NCBI GenBank assembly: GCA_949752735.1
Contig: OX457052.1
Location: 20,450,798-20,514,797 of the forward strand
Direction: 5' to 3'
Source of the DNA: Lumbricus terrestris
Taxonomy: Eukaryota; Annelida; Clitellata; Crassiclitellata; Lumbricidae
Length of the DNA: 64,000 bases
This document shows, piece by piece, positions 46,592-57,640 of the stretch (positions are counted from its first letter, which is position 1; each line of letters starts with the position of its first letter). A program made the position numbers and the translations under genes. A model generated the notes under the pieces. That model was not told where the DNA came from. It did not search any database and saw only the letters and a program-made list of their open reading frames with translations.

Positions 46592-48130
46592 TTATCTCCT
46601 AGTGGCTATGTAGGCCTGGGAAATGTCATTAGACGTATCAGCAGTACGGGGGCTAACAGTATCGATCAAGTCAGTGTTATTTGCAAATACATCGTGGCCA
46701 ATTAGCATGTCTACCTGGAGGTCCTTCACCACCCCTGCTTTGATCCTTACAATACGGTCTGTGCCAAATTGTGGGGAGCTGATTTCCAGTTCACAAGTCG
46801 AAATGCATTTTAACAGCCCAAAAGCACATTGCACGGTTATGGGATCCCTCATGGCAGACGAGTTATCTCTTACAAGATCAGAATTAACCAGCGTGACCTG
46901 GGCCCCTGTGTCTCTCAAAGCGTCGACGGGACGATTGTTCACAAACAATGGCACAATAAATCGTTTCTGGTAATCTACAACTCTCTCTAGATTCGAACCC
47001 GGTTTTACGAACTTAATTTGTGCATGTCCCTGTTTTTGTGGCCATGACTTGTTGTGATTTCGGTTATGGGCCTGAGATCCATTATCTGCTCGATTACCAT
47101 ACCCAGACTGCATTGGTCTTGCACTCGTATCTCGCGGTCTATCATTGGTGCTATTTGCAAATGCCCCTTGGTTCATGCCAGTGGGCTTCCTTTCCCAAGG
47201 GTTTACGTTGTGATCAGAATTGAGCGCTCTGAACCTGTTGTTCTGTTTCTGATCACCCTGGCTCGATTTGCGCCCTTCCATTGTGCATTCAAAGTGCAAA
47301 TCTGCAAATTCGGCGACTTGAGCAGCCCTTTTGGGCTTTCTTGCTTCAATAAAATAGCGACAGTCGCTCGCAAGAGACTCTCTTAGTCTCTCCATGATAA
47401 TGTCATCCCTTAGGGTTTCAAAATCAGTTATCTCTTTGCATTCAAGATAAAAATCAAACACATCGTTTAACTGGGCCAAAAATTGCACGTAAGACTGTTT
47501 CCCTGCCCTATGCATGCATTTAAACTTATCCAAATAATGTTTGGCATTCAATCTGCATGCACCCAGAAGTGCACGTTTTGTTTCCCTGTAGTTGGAACAA
47601 GTGTCAAAGGAAAGTCTGTTATAATGCACTCTCATTGTCGAGTTAAGCAAAGATGGAAGGAGCTTCGCCCACCTGTTCTCCTCAATGCCTTGAAGAATAG
47701 CTATCTTTTCGAATGAGTGGAAATACAGCACTATTTCTTCGTTTTCGTGCATGGTTGGTAGCTTAGAGTATACCGACGGACCAACGGGGTCACCAACAGA
47801 AATTGCAGGGTTTGGCTGTAGTAAACCTAGGTTCGCTCTCTCTCGTAAGAGGGCCAGCTCCATTTGCATCTTTTCCTTTTCTGCCGCCATCTTGTCCTTT
47901 TCCGCATGAAACCGCCTCTCTTCCGCCCGAACTAGTTCAAGCCTCGTCTGGCTTTCGCTAACGCTAGCCTGGTCTGCATCCTCGTATTCATCCAATCCAT
48001 CGTCAGCACCTGATGGATCCTCATTTTCCCTCAACTTTTCGATCATGGCCCTTTTATCTAGGCCTTCACAATCTATGCCTCTCTGTCTACACTCTTCCTG
48101 CAACTCTGCTTTCTTCATTCTCTCAAACAT
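46592..48130 (-). CDS. gag: Gag-protease polyprotein (SAP-like, SCAN-like capsid, retropepsin)
   Basis: 512 residues from the first in-frame ATG (MFERMKKAEL); non-ATG codons upstream are not needed. Order: a SAP-like motif (about 7-34: KAELQEECRQRGI, KRAMIEKLRE), a charged coiled coil (62-100), a capsid N-terminal region (about 120-200), a SCAN-like capsid C-terminal domain (about 200-280: TDFETLRDDIIMERL, RYFIEARKPKRAAQVAEFAD), a basic Asn/Gln-rich stretch without any CCHC zinc knuckle (290-380), and a retropepsin (active site DTGA at 407-410, second motif LIGHD at 476-480). The frame ends in TAA at 46592-46594, exactly in frame with pol. It forms the particle and processes it. Confidence 0.9.
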   Translation of the reverse strand: MFERMKKAELQEECRQRGIDCEGLDKRAMIEKLRENEDPSGADDGLDEYEDADQASVSESQTRLELVRAEERRFHAEKDKMAAEKEKMQMELALLRERANLGLLQPNPAISVGDPVGPSVYSKLPTMHENEEIVLYFHSFEKIAILQGIEENRWAKLLPSLLNSTMRVHYNRLSFDTCSNYRETKRALLGACRLNAKHYLDKFKCMHRAGKQSYVQFLAQLNDVFDFYLECKEITDFETLRDDIIMERLRESLASDCRYFIEARKPKRAAQVAEFADLHFECTMEGRKSSQGDQKQNNRFRALNSDHNVNPWERKPTGMNQGAFANSTNDRPRDTSARPMQSGYGNRADNGSQAHNRNHNKSWPQKQGHAQIKFVKPGSNLERVVDYQKRFIVPLFVNNRPVDALRDTGAQVTLVNSDLVRDNSSAMRDPITVQCAFGLLKCISTCELEISSPQFGTDRIVRIKAGVVKDLQVDMLIGHDVFANNTDLIDTVSPRTADTSNDISQAYIATRR

Positions 48131-48885
48131 TTTAAGCAGAAGAACCAAAGTACAACAATAAAACTAGTTCAAAAACACACGAGGTTCGATTAACCTTCAA
48201 AACGCTACTACACAAAACAATAAACTCAAAAGCAGTCTTTCTCACAGAACGGGTTATTTTCAATCACCCCTTTCGTTCATCAATAACAAACACAACAAGT
48301 TAATCAGTTAGCATGCAGACTCCGCTCGCAATAAAATGAGCTCCGGAGCGCTTCACAGCAATCAGTAGTTCGCACCTTTCGTGCTTTACAACCACATTCT
48401 CCAATAAATCAATTACTGTCTCTGCAGTGCAAATAATTCTCCCGCAAACACCATTCAGACTATAAACATTAACAGCACCAAGTGACTATGAGCAGTCAAA
48501 CAAAATGGCTCGTGCTCACCAGGTGTCTCTCCAGGTGTCTTGGATGTGTCGTTCTCTTCGACTTCTCTGCACGATTGCAGCATGGAAAGATCTCCCAGAG
48601 CTCCAAGTTGTCCCGCGTCACTTGATGTCCCGTCCGAATCCTTCGTTCCGGTGATCGTCCGAATCGTTTGTCCGTTGATCGTCCGAATCCTTTGTTCCAG
48701 CGATCGTCCGCCTCCTTTGTCCCGGTGATCAGACGTCCTGTGTCGCTGTTTCGTCTTCTTCTTCCTTTTGTCTGGAATCGTTGTTCCGCTTCGTCTCTTT
48801 GTCAATCGTTGCTGTCGTCGCACAAAGTCTCTGCTCCGTTAAAAATTGTCTGAGATCAGCAGCGTTGAAGTTCTGCTTTCTCGAA
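48131..48885 (-). other. Retrotransposon leader
   Basis: About 750 bases between the primer site and the gag ATG. It contains roughly three tandem 26-30-bp units built on GATCGTCCGAATC (48650-48715) and a 122-codon basic frame (48455-48823) with no recognisable domain. It is probably untranslated leader with packaging or structural signals. Confidence 0.5.
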
Positions 48886-48905
48886 CAAAATCCCAGCTGG
48901 CACAA
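48886..48905 (-). promoter_or_regulatory. Candidate primer binding site
   Basis: Directly after the 5' LTR the element strand reads TTGTGCCAGC then TGGGATTTTG. With one mismatch this fits the complement of a CCA-terminated tRNA 3' end and looks Leu-like (compare TGGxGxCAGC and TGGGATT). The TTG instead of TGG makes the assignment tentative. Confidence 0.35.
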
Positions 48906-49554
48906 TGTACTGGAAGAGACGATTGTTCGTACTCTTTCAGGTTTGGTGGCGAGCGGTGCTAATTGAGCAACAGGCTAAATCTTCGGGGGACTTTAGTTGC
49001 AGCGTAGCACGTGGGTTATTGTTCAACTTCGATCGCACAGAGAATTAACCCGAAACAATTTTGAATCTTTTCTTGCTGGTTAATTGATCATCGGTTTATA
49101 ATATTTACATTGTATTCATAACGATTCACTTGTCATAGCCTAATCTATTCTTCGATCCTTCGCTCACTCCAGGCCCTTTCTTCCAAGGCCTCTCGTTCGC
49201 CACTGATCCCTTCGCCTCACTGCGGCCAATGCTCTCTCGTCAATGATCCCCGGCGAAATGATGATCCTTCTCCTTTCGCGTCACTTCTTAAACCCATTTC
49301 TTCCAGCTGTCAATCATTCCCTTTTGGGTCCTGGGGCACGCTGTTGCATGCACCGATTTGCCCGCCTACCGCATCTCTCTGTCTCTCTCTTTCTCTCTCT
49401 CCCACTCTTTCCTTCTCTCTATATATTGATAATGACTAATAGGCTAAGTGTTCACAGAAATGATCTAGGCCTATGATTATGATGATTAGAGTCATAAAAA
49501 CAGTACATTAATATACGGTAATAAACATCATCGTCGAATCTCGCTCTCACTACA
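48906..49554 (-). repeat. 5' LTR (in element orientation)
   Basis: 649 bp. It should hold the promoter; on the element strand an AATATATAGAGAG stretch (about + 49420-49432) is a candidate TATA box before a purine-rich run. No transcription start can be fixed from sequence. Confidence 0.93.
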
Positions 49555-49960
49555 AGGAGGAAGATGATGAAGAAAATGAAGAAGAAGAAGAGGAGGAGGG
49601 AAGAAGAAGAAGAAGATGAAGAAGGTGAAGAAGATGGAGAAAAGAAGAGGAGGCGGAGGAAGAGGAGGGGAGAAGAAGGAAGAAGAAGAAGAAAAAGAAG
49701 AAAAAGATGAAAAAAGAAGAAGAAGAAGAAGAAGAAGAAGAGGAGAAGGAGGGTAGAAGAAGAAGAAGAAGAAGAAGAGGAAGAACAAGATGATGAAGAA
49801 GAAGAGGAAGAACAAGATGATGAAGAAGAAGAGGAAGAAGAGGACGAAGAGGAGGAGGAGGAGGAGAAGAAGAAGAAGAAGAAGAAGAAGAAGAAGAAGA
49901 AGAAGAAGAAGAAGAAGAAGAAGGAAAAGGCGGAGAAGAAGACGAGTGTCAAGAAAAAGA
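49555..49960. repeat. (GAA)n purine tract
   Basis: Continues the pre-insertion purine tract of 41860-41996. The minus-strand Ser/Phe/Leu frames are artefacts. Confidence 0.95.
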
Positions 49961-50593
49961 AGAAAATGAATGGATGAAGGTGGTGAGGATTGTGGGAGGC
50001 GAAAGAGGATGGGATGGTCTGCGTCTGGTCAAAAGAAGAGATGCTCGCTACACAGAAATACACTTTAGTCGTTTTCAGCTGTTCGTACAAAATGGACGCC
50101 AGCAGCCAAGCAGTTGCTTTTTGCTTTGTAGGCTATATAAGGCCCACCGCGGTAAAATAGCTGGCGACAGTAGTATTTCAAAGAATTGTATGATTCTGTA
50201 CATACATATACACATATGATTTGCCTATACAATATATAATACATTGCAGCCTATACAAAAGTATACGTATAGTTCCAGGATACAGCGGTTGGCGTAATTA
50301 TGTATACACCCTATACATGAATATAGGCTACAGCGCCACGGGCACATTTGCAGCCATCTTGAATATTTCTGTGCATGCATAATAGTACACACGCACTTGC
50401 ACGCTCACGCACACAAACGCACGCACATACGCTTGCACGCATGCATGTGGGTACCAGCTGGCATAGAGATAGCTTCTATATATGTGACAATTCGTGTACA
50501 TGTTTACAAAAACAATTCGCTGCCCATAGTTTTACATCTCGGTTTAGTTCTACTGAATTGTGGGTATCGGTAATAGACTTGCTTAGCATAATA
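49961..50593. other. Intergenic sequence
   Basis: A short CA/CGCA-rich run lies at 50380-50450. No gene. Confidence 0.45.
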
Positions 50594-50765
50594 CAGAGTG
50601 GGCCAAAAAAGACCCCCTACGGGTTTTTGTCAATATCTTGACCAAAAGTAAGAATTTCAAAATGAAATTTTACAGGCTTATATATACAATTTATATTTAC
50701 ACATCATGGCCAGATTTCATCAAAAATATTTCAAACAGATCCAAAGTTATATCACTTTTAGTGAG
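50594..50765. mobile_element. Solo mariner-type terminus
   Basis: Preceded by TA, it begins CAGAGTGGGCCAAAAAAGAC, close in form to the termini of the mariner at 16036. No matching inverted end follows, so it is a truncated remnant. Confidence 0.45.
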
Positions 50766-50935
50766 GCCTAGGTACACCTCTGGTTAAGTTTTCTAATCCG
50801 GAAGACATTTTGACGTCCATGGCGCTTCTTAGAATATATATTCTCACTGCAGCTTTTCTTTTGTAGACATGCAGCGAATTATTGATGACTACGTAAACAG
50901 AATTAATTATCAGTCGCACATTTAGGTTCCATAGA

Positions 50936-50990
50936 GGTATTAGAGGCGCTATATAAATATTGGTATTAGAGGCGTTATATAAATATTGCC
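50936..50990. repeat. Two tandem 27-bp units
   Basis: GTATTAGAGGCGCTATATAA and its near copy follow one another directly. Confidence 0.8.
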
Positions 50991-51254
50991 AGATGTGCAT
51001 TTCCTCTTTATCCATGCTTCAGCATTGTCTCTTAAACGGTGGCCTCTCTACCAGTAGAGAGCCAGTCGCCGGTCAAGCAACATGTTATAAATCGGTAAAT
51101 CGATATATCTTGTCGAGCATAATTATTATCGTAGAGTATATTTACGTTGAGGATATTTATTTCAGGTACCATGCGTGGACACTGGACAGAGAGATGCTAC
51201 AGAAGATTGGAAACGATCTTCAATGCATGCATCTATATAATAATATTATACATA

Positions 51255-51275
51255 CATGGTGTGTTTGTGTGTGTT

Positions 51276-51307
<32 letters not shown>

Positions 51308-51330
51308 TGCGTGTATGTGCATGTGTGTGC
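51255..51330. repeat. (GT)n/(GTGC)n microsatellite
   Basis: GTGTTT and GTGCGTGC repeats. Confidence 0.9.
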
Positions 51331-52329
51331 TTTAGGACACGTGTTGTGTAAATAAATGCATTGAATGTAAACGCAAGCGGTTATGAAATAAGAGCCTCAT
51401 GACTATAATACACATAGACGTACGCACCAAAAGCAATAATATTATTAGAGACAGAATTATTGTAGACCTCATATCGGATATTGGCATCATGCATGGTGCA
51501 CGTGTTGCATATAGATGATATAATATAGATGTCAGTATATAATACAGCAATAGATCTAATTATAAACAACATGCGGAAATTGCAAAGGATGCAACGTGGC
51601 TGAATTAATAATATTATGCAAACACGAATCACAGTTGGTGGAGGCGAAGAGGAGGGAGTCCATCCATTTGGACATCGTTTATTAGAATCGTATATAGGGA
51701 GCAAAAATTAAAATATAGGCCTATGTGTAGTTTTAAAAATGTGATCGTATATCAACAAAAGGAAAAATTGGTCTATAATTTCTGTAAGAAAGAGCTAACG
51801 TTACTATAGCGTTATAGTGCTGTGCATGGGTTTGTTTTGACTAACACAGGTTTAGGCCTACAAAAAATCTGGTTTAGTATTGGTCAGTTTCAAACGCAAA
51901 TTTATACCGTATTAGTTTTTTGATAGCAAGAATTGTATAGAAACTAGTCTCGCACAGATACTGTATGACGTGCTGAAAGGAATTACAAATTTTAAAGCTC
52001 GACCATAAATTAGTCCATAGCTCTCCTATTTGATCTCTATGTATAAGCCTATGCTAAGAATGTCTCGCTTTGCTTCTTTTGACCGTTTATACATTATTGT
52101 TTCAGATATATAGTAATAGGCCTAAACAAAAATATGTTGCTTGCACTATAGCCTATAGGCTATGTGAGTCTAATCATACATAGGCCTATAATTAAGTTGT
52201 AAAATAAATAAATGACGATGCTGTTTTAAGAACTTCAAGATGCAACGTTAAAAATTATTGCTAATTAATCAAACAAAGATGGACACAAAACCCATAAACT
52301 CAAAAAAATTTATAGTCTATTTATGGATT
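51331..52329. other. Intergenic sequence
   Basis: AT-rich with several TAGGCCTA words (51715, 51855, 52115, 52180). No gene. Confidence 0.5.
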
Positions 52330-52335
52330 TTTGTG

Positions 52336-52400
52336 TGTACCCTTACCGACGCCTGGGGGCATACCCCAGGGGTACGCGTACCACAGTTTGAAAACCCCTG
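52336..52400. mobile_element. hAT-like terminus remnant
   Basis: Ends CCACAGTTTGAAAACCCCTG after GGGGTACGCGTA, a terminus style common in hAT elements. No partner end was found upstream. Confidence 0.35.
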
Positions 52401-52477
52401 GTGTATGTATTATCATTGATTTCGTCATGGCTAAAATATTTATTATGTGCTTGCCAATTTGTCATAATTATATACGG

Positions 52478-52511
<34 letters not shown>

Positions 52512-52829
52512 CAACTACTGTAAGTATGGCCTGCGGCGTCCTGTAGCTACGCCATAATTATAACTCCGGTAACAGCATTCGTGACATGTGTTGACTGCGT
52601 ACTGTGACCAAGAAAATATTAGACCTGCCTTGCAGCATGTTCATTATAACCAGATTTCTGAAATAATACGTTTAAGCAGTAAGCACATCCCTGGAAGATT
52701 TAATAACTTTGGGAAAACGTTCTTTTTATAGCGAAGTCTCTTTTGTACGTCGGTCTCTAACATGGTTCCAACAGACAGCGGTGTATCGCGAGTCTCTAGA
52801 CTTCTCTCTTTTGTCACTGGTTAGAGGAT
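52401..52829. other. Intergenic sequence with (TA)n
   Basis: A (TA)n run lies at about 52478-52512. Nothing else is recognised. Confidence 0.5.
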
Positions 52830-53705
52830 TTTCACTGGTTAGAGTCTCTAGTCTTCTTTCTTTTTCTCACTGGTTAGAGAATCCAGTCTTCTCTCTTTTT
52901 TGTCACTGGTTAGATAATCTAGTCTTCTCTCTTTTTTGTCACTGGTTAGATAATCTAGTCTTCTCTCTTTTTTGTCACTGGTTAGATAATCTAGTCTTCT
53001 CTCTTTTTTGTCACTGGTTAGAGAATCTAGTCTTCTCTCTTTTTTGTCACTGGTTAGAGAATCTAGTCTTCTCTCTTTTTTGTCACTGGTTAGATAATCT
53101 AGTCTTCTCTCTTTTTTGTCACTGGTTAGAGAATCTAGTCTTCTCTCTTTTTGCCACTGGTTAGAAAATCTAGTCTTCTATCTTTTTTGTCACTGGTTAG
53201 AGAATCTAGTCTTCTCTCTTTTTTGTCACTGGTTAGAGAATCTAGTCTTCTCTCTTTTTGTCACTGGTTAGAGAATGTAGTCTCCTCTCTTTTTTATCAC
53301 TGGCTAGAGAATCTAGTCTTTTCTCTTTTTGTCACTGGTTAGAGAATCTAGTCTCCTCTCTTTTCCTCACTGGTTAGAGAATCTAGTCTTCTCTCTTTTT
53401 CTCACTGGTTATAGAGTCTCTAGTCTTCTCTCTTTTTCTCACTGGTTAGAGAATCTAGTCTTCTCTCCTTTTGTCACTGGTTAGAGAATCTAGTCTTCTC
53501 TCTTGTTATCACCGGTTAGAGAATCTAGTCTTTTCTCTTTTTGTCACTGGTTAGAGAATCTAGTCTCCTCTCTTTTCCTCACTGGTTAGAGAATCTAGTC
53601 TTCTCTCTTTTTCTCACTGGTTAGAGAATCTATAGTCTTCTCTCTTTTTCTCACTGGTTAGAGTCTCTAGTCTTCTCTCTTTTTCTCACTGGTTACAGAA
53701 TCTAG
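52830..53705. repeat. 36-bp minisatellite, about 24 copies
   Basis: The unit is CTGGTTAGAGAATCTAGTC plus TTCTCTCTTTTTTGTCA, with length variants of 32-36 bases. Where units are exactly 36 bases the frame stays open and yields a 12-residue repeat, NLVFSLFCHWLE. Units with other lengths break it, so this is not treated as a gene. Confidence 0.95.
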
Positions 53706-54164
53706 GCCGAAGGAATGCAGCGCGACGGCGTAAATCTTGGACGTATATCCGTGACGATGAAAGTGTGTCGGACGTTCAACAGATCTGCAGGACTTGAAAG
53801 GCATGCCAAGGTTTAATCAGAGAGCGTCGCCTGTGACCAATTGGCTTCGATGGCCTTTCAGTGCTGCACTCCGTCATGCAGTCTCCTGTGTCACGTTCCG
53901 TGGAAGAGTCTCAACTCATCTATCGCTTCTTCATTCATTGATTCAAAGCTGTGGAAGTTTTTTCTTCTTACGCGTCAGTTGAAACTAATGAGTTTCTTAT
54001 TTTATTGCTTCATCTGGTAAAAGGTTTTCGCTACGAATTGCTTTTGCTCGAAGCATTGCATGCAGCCGATAACATATAATGTGGCCAATAGATGAAAAAG
54101 AATGCTACGAATCAGACTGCTAAGAAGAATGCTAAGGTGAAGAATGCTATAGAAAGAATGCTAA
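53706..54164. other. Intergenic sequence
   Basis: No feature recognised. Confidence 0.45.
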
Positions 54165-54535
54165 GCAGAAGAAGAAGAAGAAGAAGAAGGGGGAGGAGGA
54201 GGAGAAGGAGAAGAGGAAGAGAAACAATAAGAAGAAAAATGCTAGGAAGAATGCCATAAGAGGTAGAATGCTACGAAGAATGCTACAAAGAAGAATGGTG
54301 GAGCTATGCTAAGAAGAATGCTAGGAATATATGCTAAGAAGAATGCTAAGAAGAAGAAGAGAAGGAGGAGCAAGAAGAAGAAGAAGAATTCTAAGAAAAG
54401 AGGAGAAAGAAGAAGAAGAAGAAGAGGAGAAAGAGGAAGAAAAAGAAAAAGAAGAAGAAAAAGAAGAGGATGAAGAAGAAAAAGATGAATGAAAGAAGGA
54501 AGAAAACGAGGAAAAAGAAGAAGAGGAAGAAGATG
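54165..54535. repeat. GAA-rich tract with AGAATGCTA units
   Basis: A purine-rich array in which AAGAATGCTA(A/G) recurs at 54110-54350, then GAAGAA to 54535. Confidence 0.9.
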
Positions 54536-54934
54536 AAGTTGAGCCACCGTCACCTCGGTTTGACTTTCCACTGCAGTAGGCTAACCACGTGATTAAACCA
54601 GTGATTAGTTCATCTGACCTGCGTGAAAGGATTTCCGTAAAGTAACTGCAAACCTGTCTTAAATATTACGTATACCTACAGTATGGGTACCTCCCCTAAG
54701 AAGTGCCTGCTTTAATAACAGCCATGAAGTTGCTACATCCATGCGTCGATGTATACCTGAGTCATTAATCACTGATAATATGTTCATGTATATGCCTGGC
54801 AGGAGAATGGCAAGGCAGTCCATCATCCAGTCCATGCAGTCCAAGGGGAGCGTAGTTCCTACACGCAACCAAATCGATCCAAGCACGTGTACATATATAC
54901 GGCGTCAATCCTTAACGGTTGTCAGTTTCGCATG

Positions 54935-55005
54935 AAGCATTAGATATCGAACCTCGGACGTTGAGGTGAAAGCCGGATGTCTTAGCCATCGACTGCTGCC
55001 GTACG
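54935..55005 (-). mobile_element. tRNA-derived repeat
   Basis: On the minus strand an A-box-like TGGCTAAGACATCCGG and a B-box-like GGTTCGATATC are about 20 bases apart, with no foldable acceptor. This looks like a SINE head or tRNA relic. Confidence 0.4.
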
Positions 55006-55129
55006 TGCTCAAAGTTGCTTGTGACGGAGAAAATTGAGGTTCACCTGACTGAAGTGAATGACTCATTTGCGCCGAGACGTCATGAAGAATGCCACAGAAT
55101 TTGGAAACGGTATGAATGAGAGTGAGACA

Positions 55130-55280
55130 AAACAGGATGGATGAATGGATGGATAAATGCACATAGATGGACAGATGGATAGATGGACAGATGGACAGAT
55201 GGACAGATGGATATATGGATAGGTGGATAGGTGAACAAAATTAATGGATAGATACATGGATGGATAGATGGTTGGGAGAA
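55130..55280. repeat. (GATG)n/(GACA)n microsatellite
   Basis: GGAT and GGACAGAT units. Confidence 0.92.
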
Positions 55281-56170
55281 AGAAAGATTTATCCCTAGAT
55301 GGATAAAGAAAAGAAGGATAGATACATGTAGATATGTCGTCTAAACTATCATCGGATAGTAATGGTCTAAATATATTTTTACATCAACTACTATGTAATA
55401 TCAAAGTATTAAACAGAGGAGCATAACAAACAGCAGGAAACAGAAGGCAAAGACGAGGAAGACATGATGTGAAAATAGAAAAGTTAGATTTAAGAAAAGC
55501 CTTTGACGAGGATGTGATGGACGTTGAAAGAAGGCTTGCATGAAAGTCGCATGAAGTATATGCAGTTTCTTTTCTAAAGATAACGAAATGCAGTCATCAG
55601 ATTTTGACGTCCGTGGCATTACCATAGACCCCAGACGTCGTCATCGTCGCCATGGGTCACAGGTTACACGACCAACCACTCGTCGAATGCTTTGAGATGC
55701 CATAGAAGGCAGAGCAGTCATGAGTCATATCGACGTCAAGAGCTGATGACGGGAAGGCGGTCGATCGATTATGGTGACCGAGCGAGTGTGATGAATCGTA
55801 TTCAGAACGTGATCAGACTTCGACTATAATAGTTCATCGCACCCAAGCACACTTAACCCGGTCCGGTCACTTCAGTTGCAAGACCCACCGTGCACGAAGT
55901 GACATTTGGAGCGTACTTGGAAGGATTTATAGCATACGAAAGTCAACGTGCATAATCCATATGCACGCTATAATGTGTAGGATACATCTAATTATAGATC
56001 GCATGTGTAACTGCATGCATGCGTGCTCTCTAAATGAGCAACGGACTGAATGCATGCGTTCAGACAATTATAACCGGCGAGAAAAGCTGATCCTTCTTGA
56101 CCTTATAACAATGGTCCGTGCATATTGAAGGGCGAATAAAGAAGCAAAAAATTGCGCTAATCAGTGCTTG
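55281..56170. other. Intergenic sequence
   Basis: No feature recognised. Confidence 0.5.
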
Positions 56171-56178
56171 AGGTAGGT

Positions 56179-56430
56179 CAGTGGCGTAGACAAGGCGGTT
56201 TCGGGGGGGGGGGGGTAAAAACTTTTTAAAGGTTAGGCTATTTATCCACTTAAATAAGAAAAACAAAGCAATTGCTTGTAGCAGCAATTGTTTTTCTTAC
56301 TTTATTCCCGTTGTTACTTTATTCCCCTTTATTTACTGTAATACTGTTGGGTTGTTGTCAGGAAGGGCATCCGGCCAGGCCATAAAACCCGCCAAAACAC
56401 CCCTATCATAAATTCCTGGATACGCCACTG
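56179..56430. mobile_element. hAT MITE, 252 bp
   Basis: Termini CAGTGGCGTAGACAAGG and CCTGGATACGCCACTG are inverted. The exact 8-bp duplication AGGTAGGT lies at 56171-56178 and 56431-56438. A 12-base G-run lies near the left end. Confidence 0.93.
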
Positions 56431-56438
56431 AGGTAGGT

Positions 56439-57204
56439 TTTATTTATGAGGCATTATTAGAAGGCGGTGCGCATGGACCAAGAAAACCAATAGGCGTCCA
56501 TAACTCGTATACCTCGATTATTACTTGAATAATTAATGGACTATCAAACGTTGAATTTCTTCAATTCAGACCAAGCAGAAGATGTCAACACTAAAATCGT
56601 TTACTAATGTGTATTGCTTGCAATGTAAGCACTAAAAAAATCACGACAACCTCCCCGGAACCTGACCTGGCACCATAACTGACTTTTATTGCAGACTTGA
56701 TTACTTCTAGGCCGTAGCTTGGCTGGGTGCGCCAGTGAGCAGGTTACTTGAAGGAATTGAATGCAAATTTTCAGAATGAATGAATGGTATGAATTAATGT
56801 AGAATAGCTTCATGCATCGGACGCTGAAAAGTCTCCATTTTTAGTTATACATTTGCAAACTGATCGCAATTTCTAGGGAAATAGAAGAACTTTTTCAGCT
56901 GTTGTATATTGGCGTCCATTTGATCTTAAATAAGGCTGCTATAGCATACGAATCTCACCCGAACACCTCAGAACCATAAACACGAATCGACTTCTCGCAA
57001 CCAAAGACCAATAAACCGATGATAAATTGACCTTTGGGTATGAGGTCACTGATGGACCGGAATGAGACACATGATTTTCAATAACAGTCCACACTACACA
57101 CACGCGCGCACACACGCACACATGCACGCATGCACGCACGCACACACACACGCACAAACATATACACACATGCATACGTAACATCCTCGTAAAATACCTC
57201 TCAC
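56439..57204. other. Intergenic sequence with CA repeats
   Basis: A CACA/CGCA run lies at 57095-57175. No gene. Confidence 0.5.

Positions 57205-57640
<436 letters not shown>

Larger units (their letters stand above)
41997..49554 (-). mobile_element. Full-length Gmr1-like Ty3/gypsy LTR retrotransposon, 7558 bp
   Basis: Two 649-bp LTRs in direct orientation, read as identical, bound an internal region with gag-protease and pol on the minus strand. The LTRs begin TG and end CA, and the 5-bp target duplication AGGAG is exact (41992-41996 and 49555-49559). Pol order is integrase, reverse transcriptase, RNase H. That combination of gypsy-type enzymes with copia-type order defines the Gmr1-like group described from deuterostomes. 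All domains are open apart from one TAA between gag and pol. The copy is therefore very young and possibly mobile. Confidence 0.95.

Noticed and set aside
48455..48823. Extra retrotransposon gene of 122 codons in the leader
   Set aside because: Basic low-complexity frame with tandem repeats, no recognised domain and no evident start context.
52709..53342. Repeat protein with 12-residue units
   Set aside because: The units change length and break the frame; there is no start context or flanking exon. Treated as a minisatellite.
52830..53705. CRISPR-like array of 36-bp repeats
   Set aside because: There are no unique spacers, and the setting is an animal genome; the units are directly adjacent.
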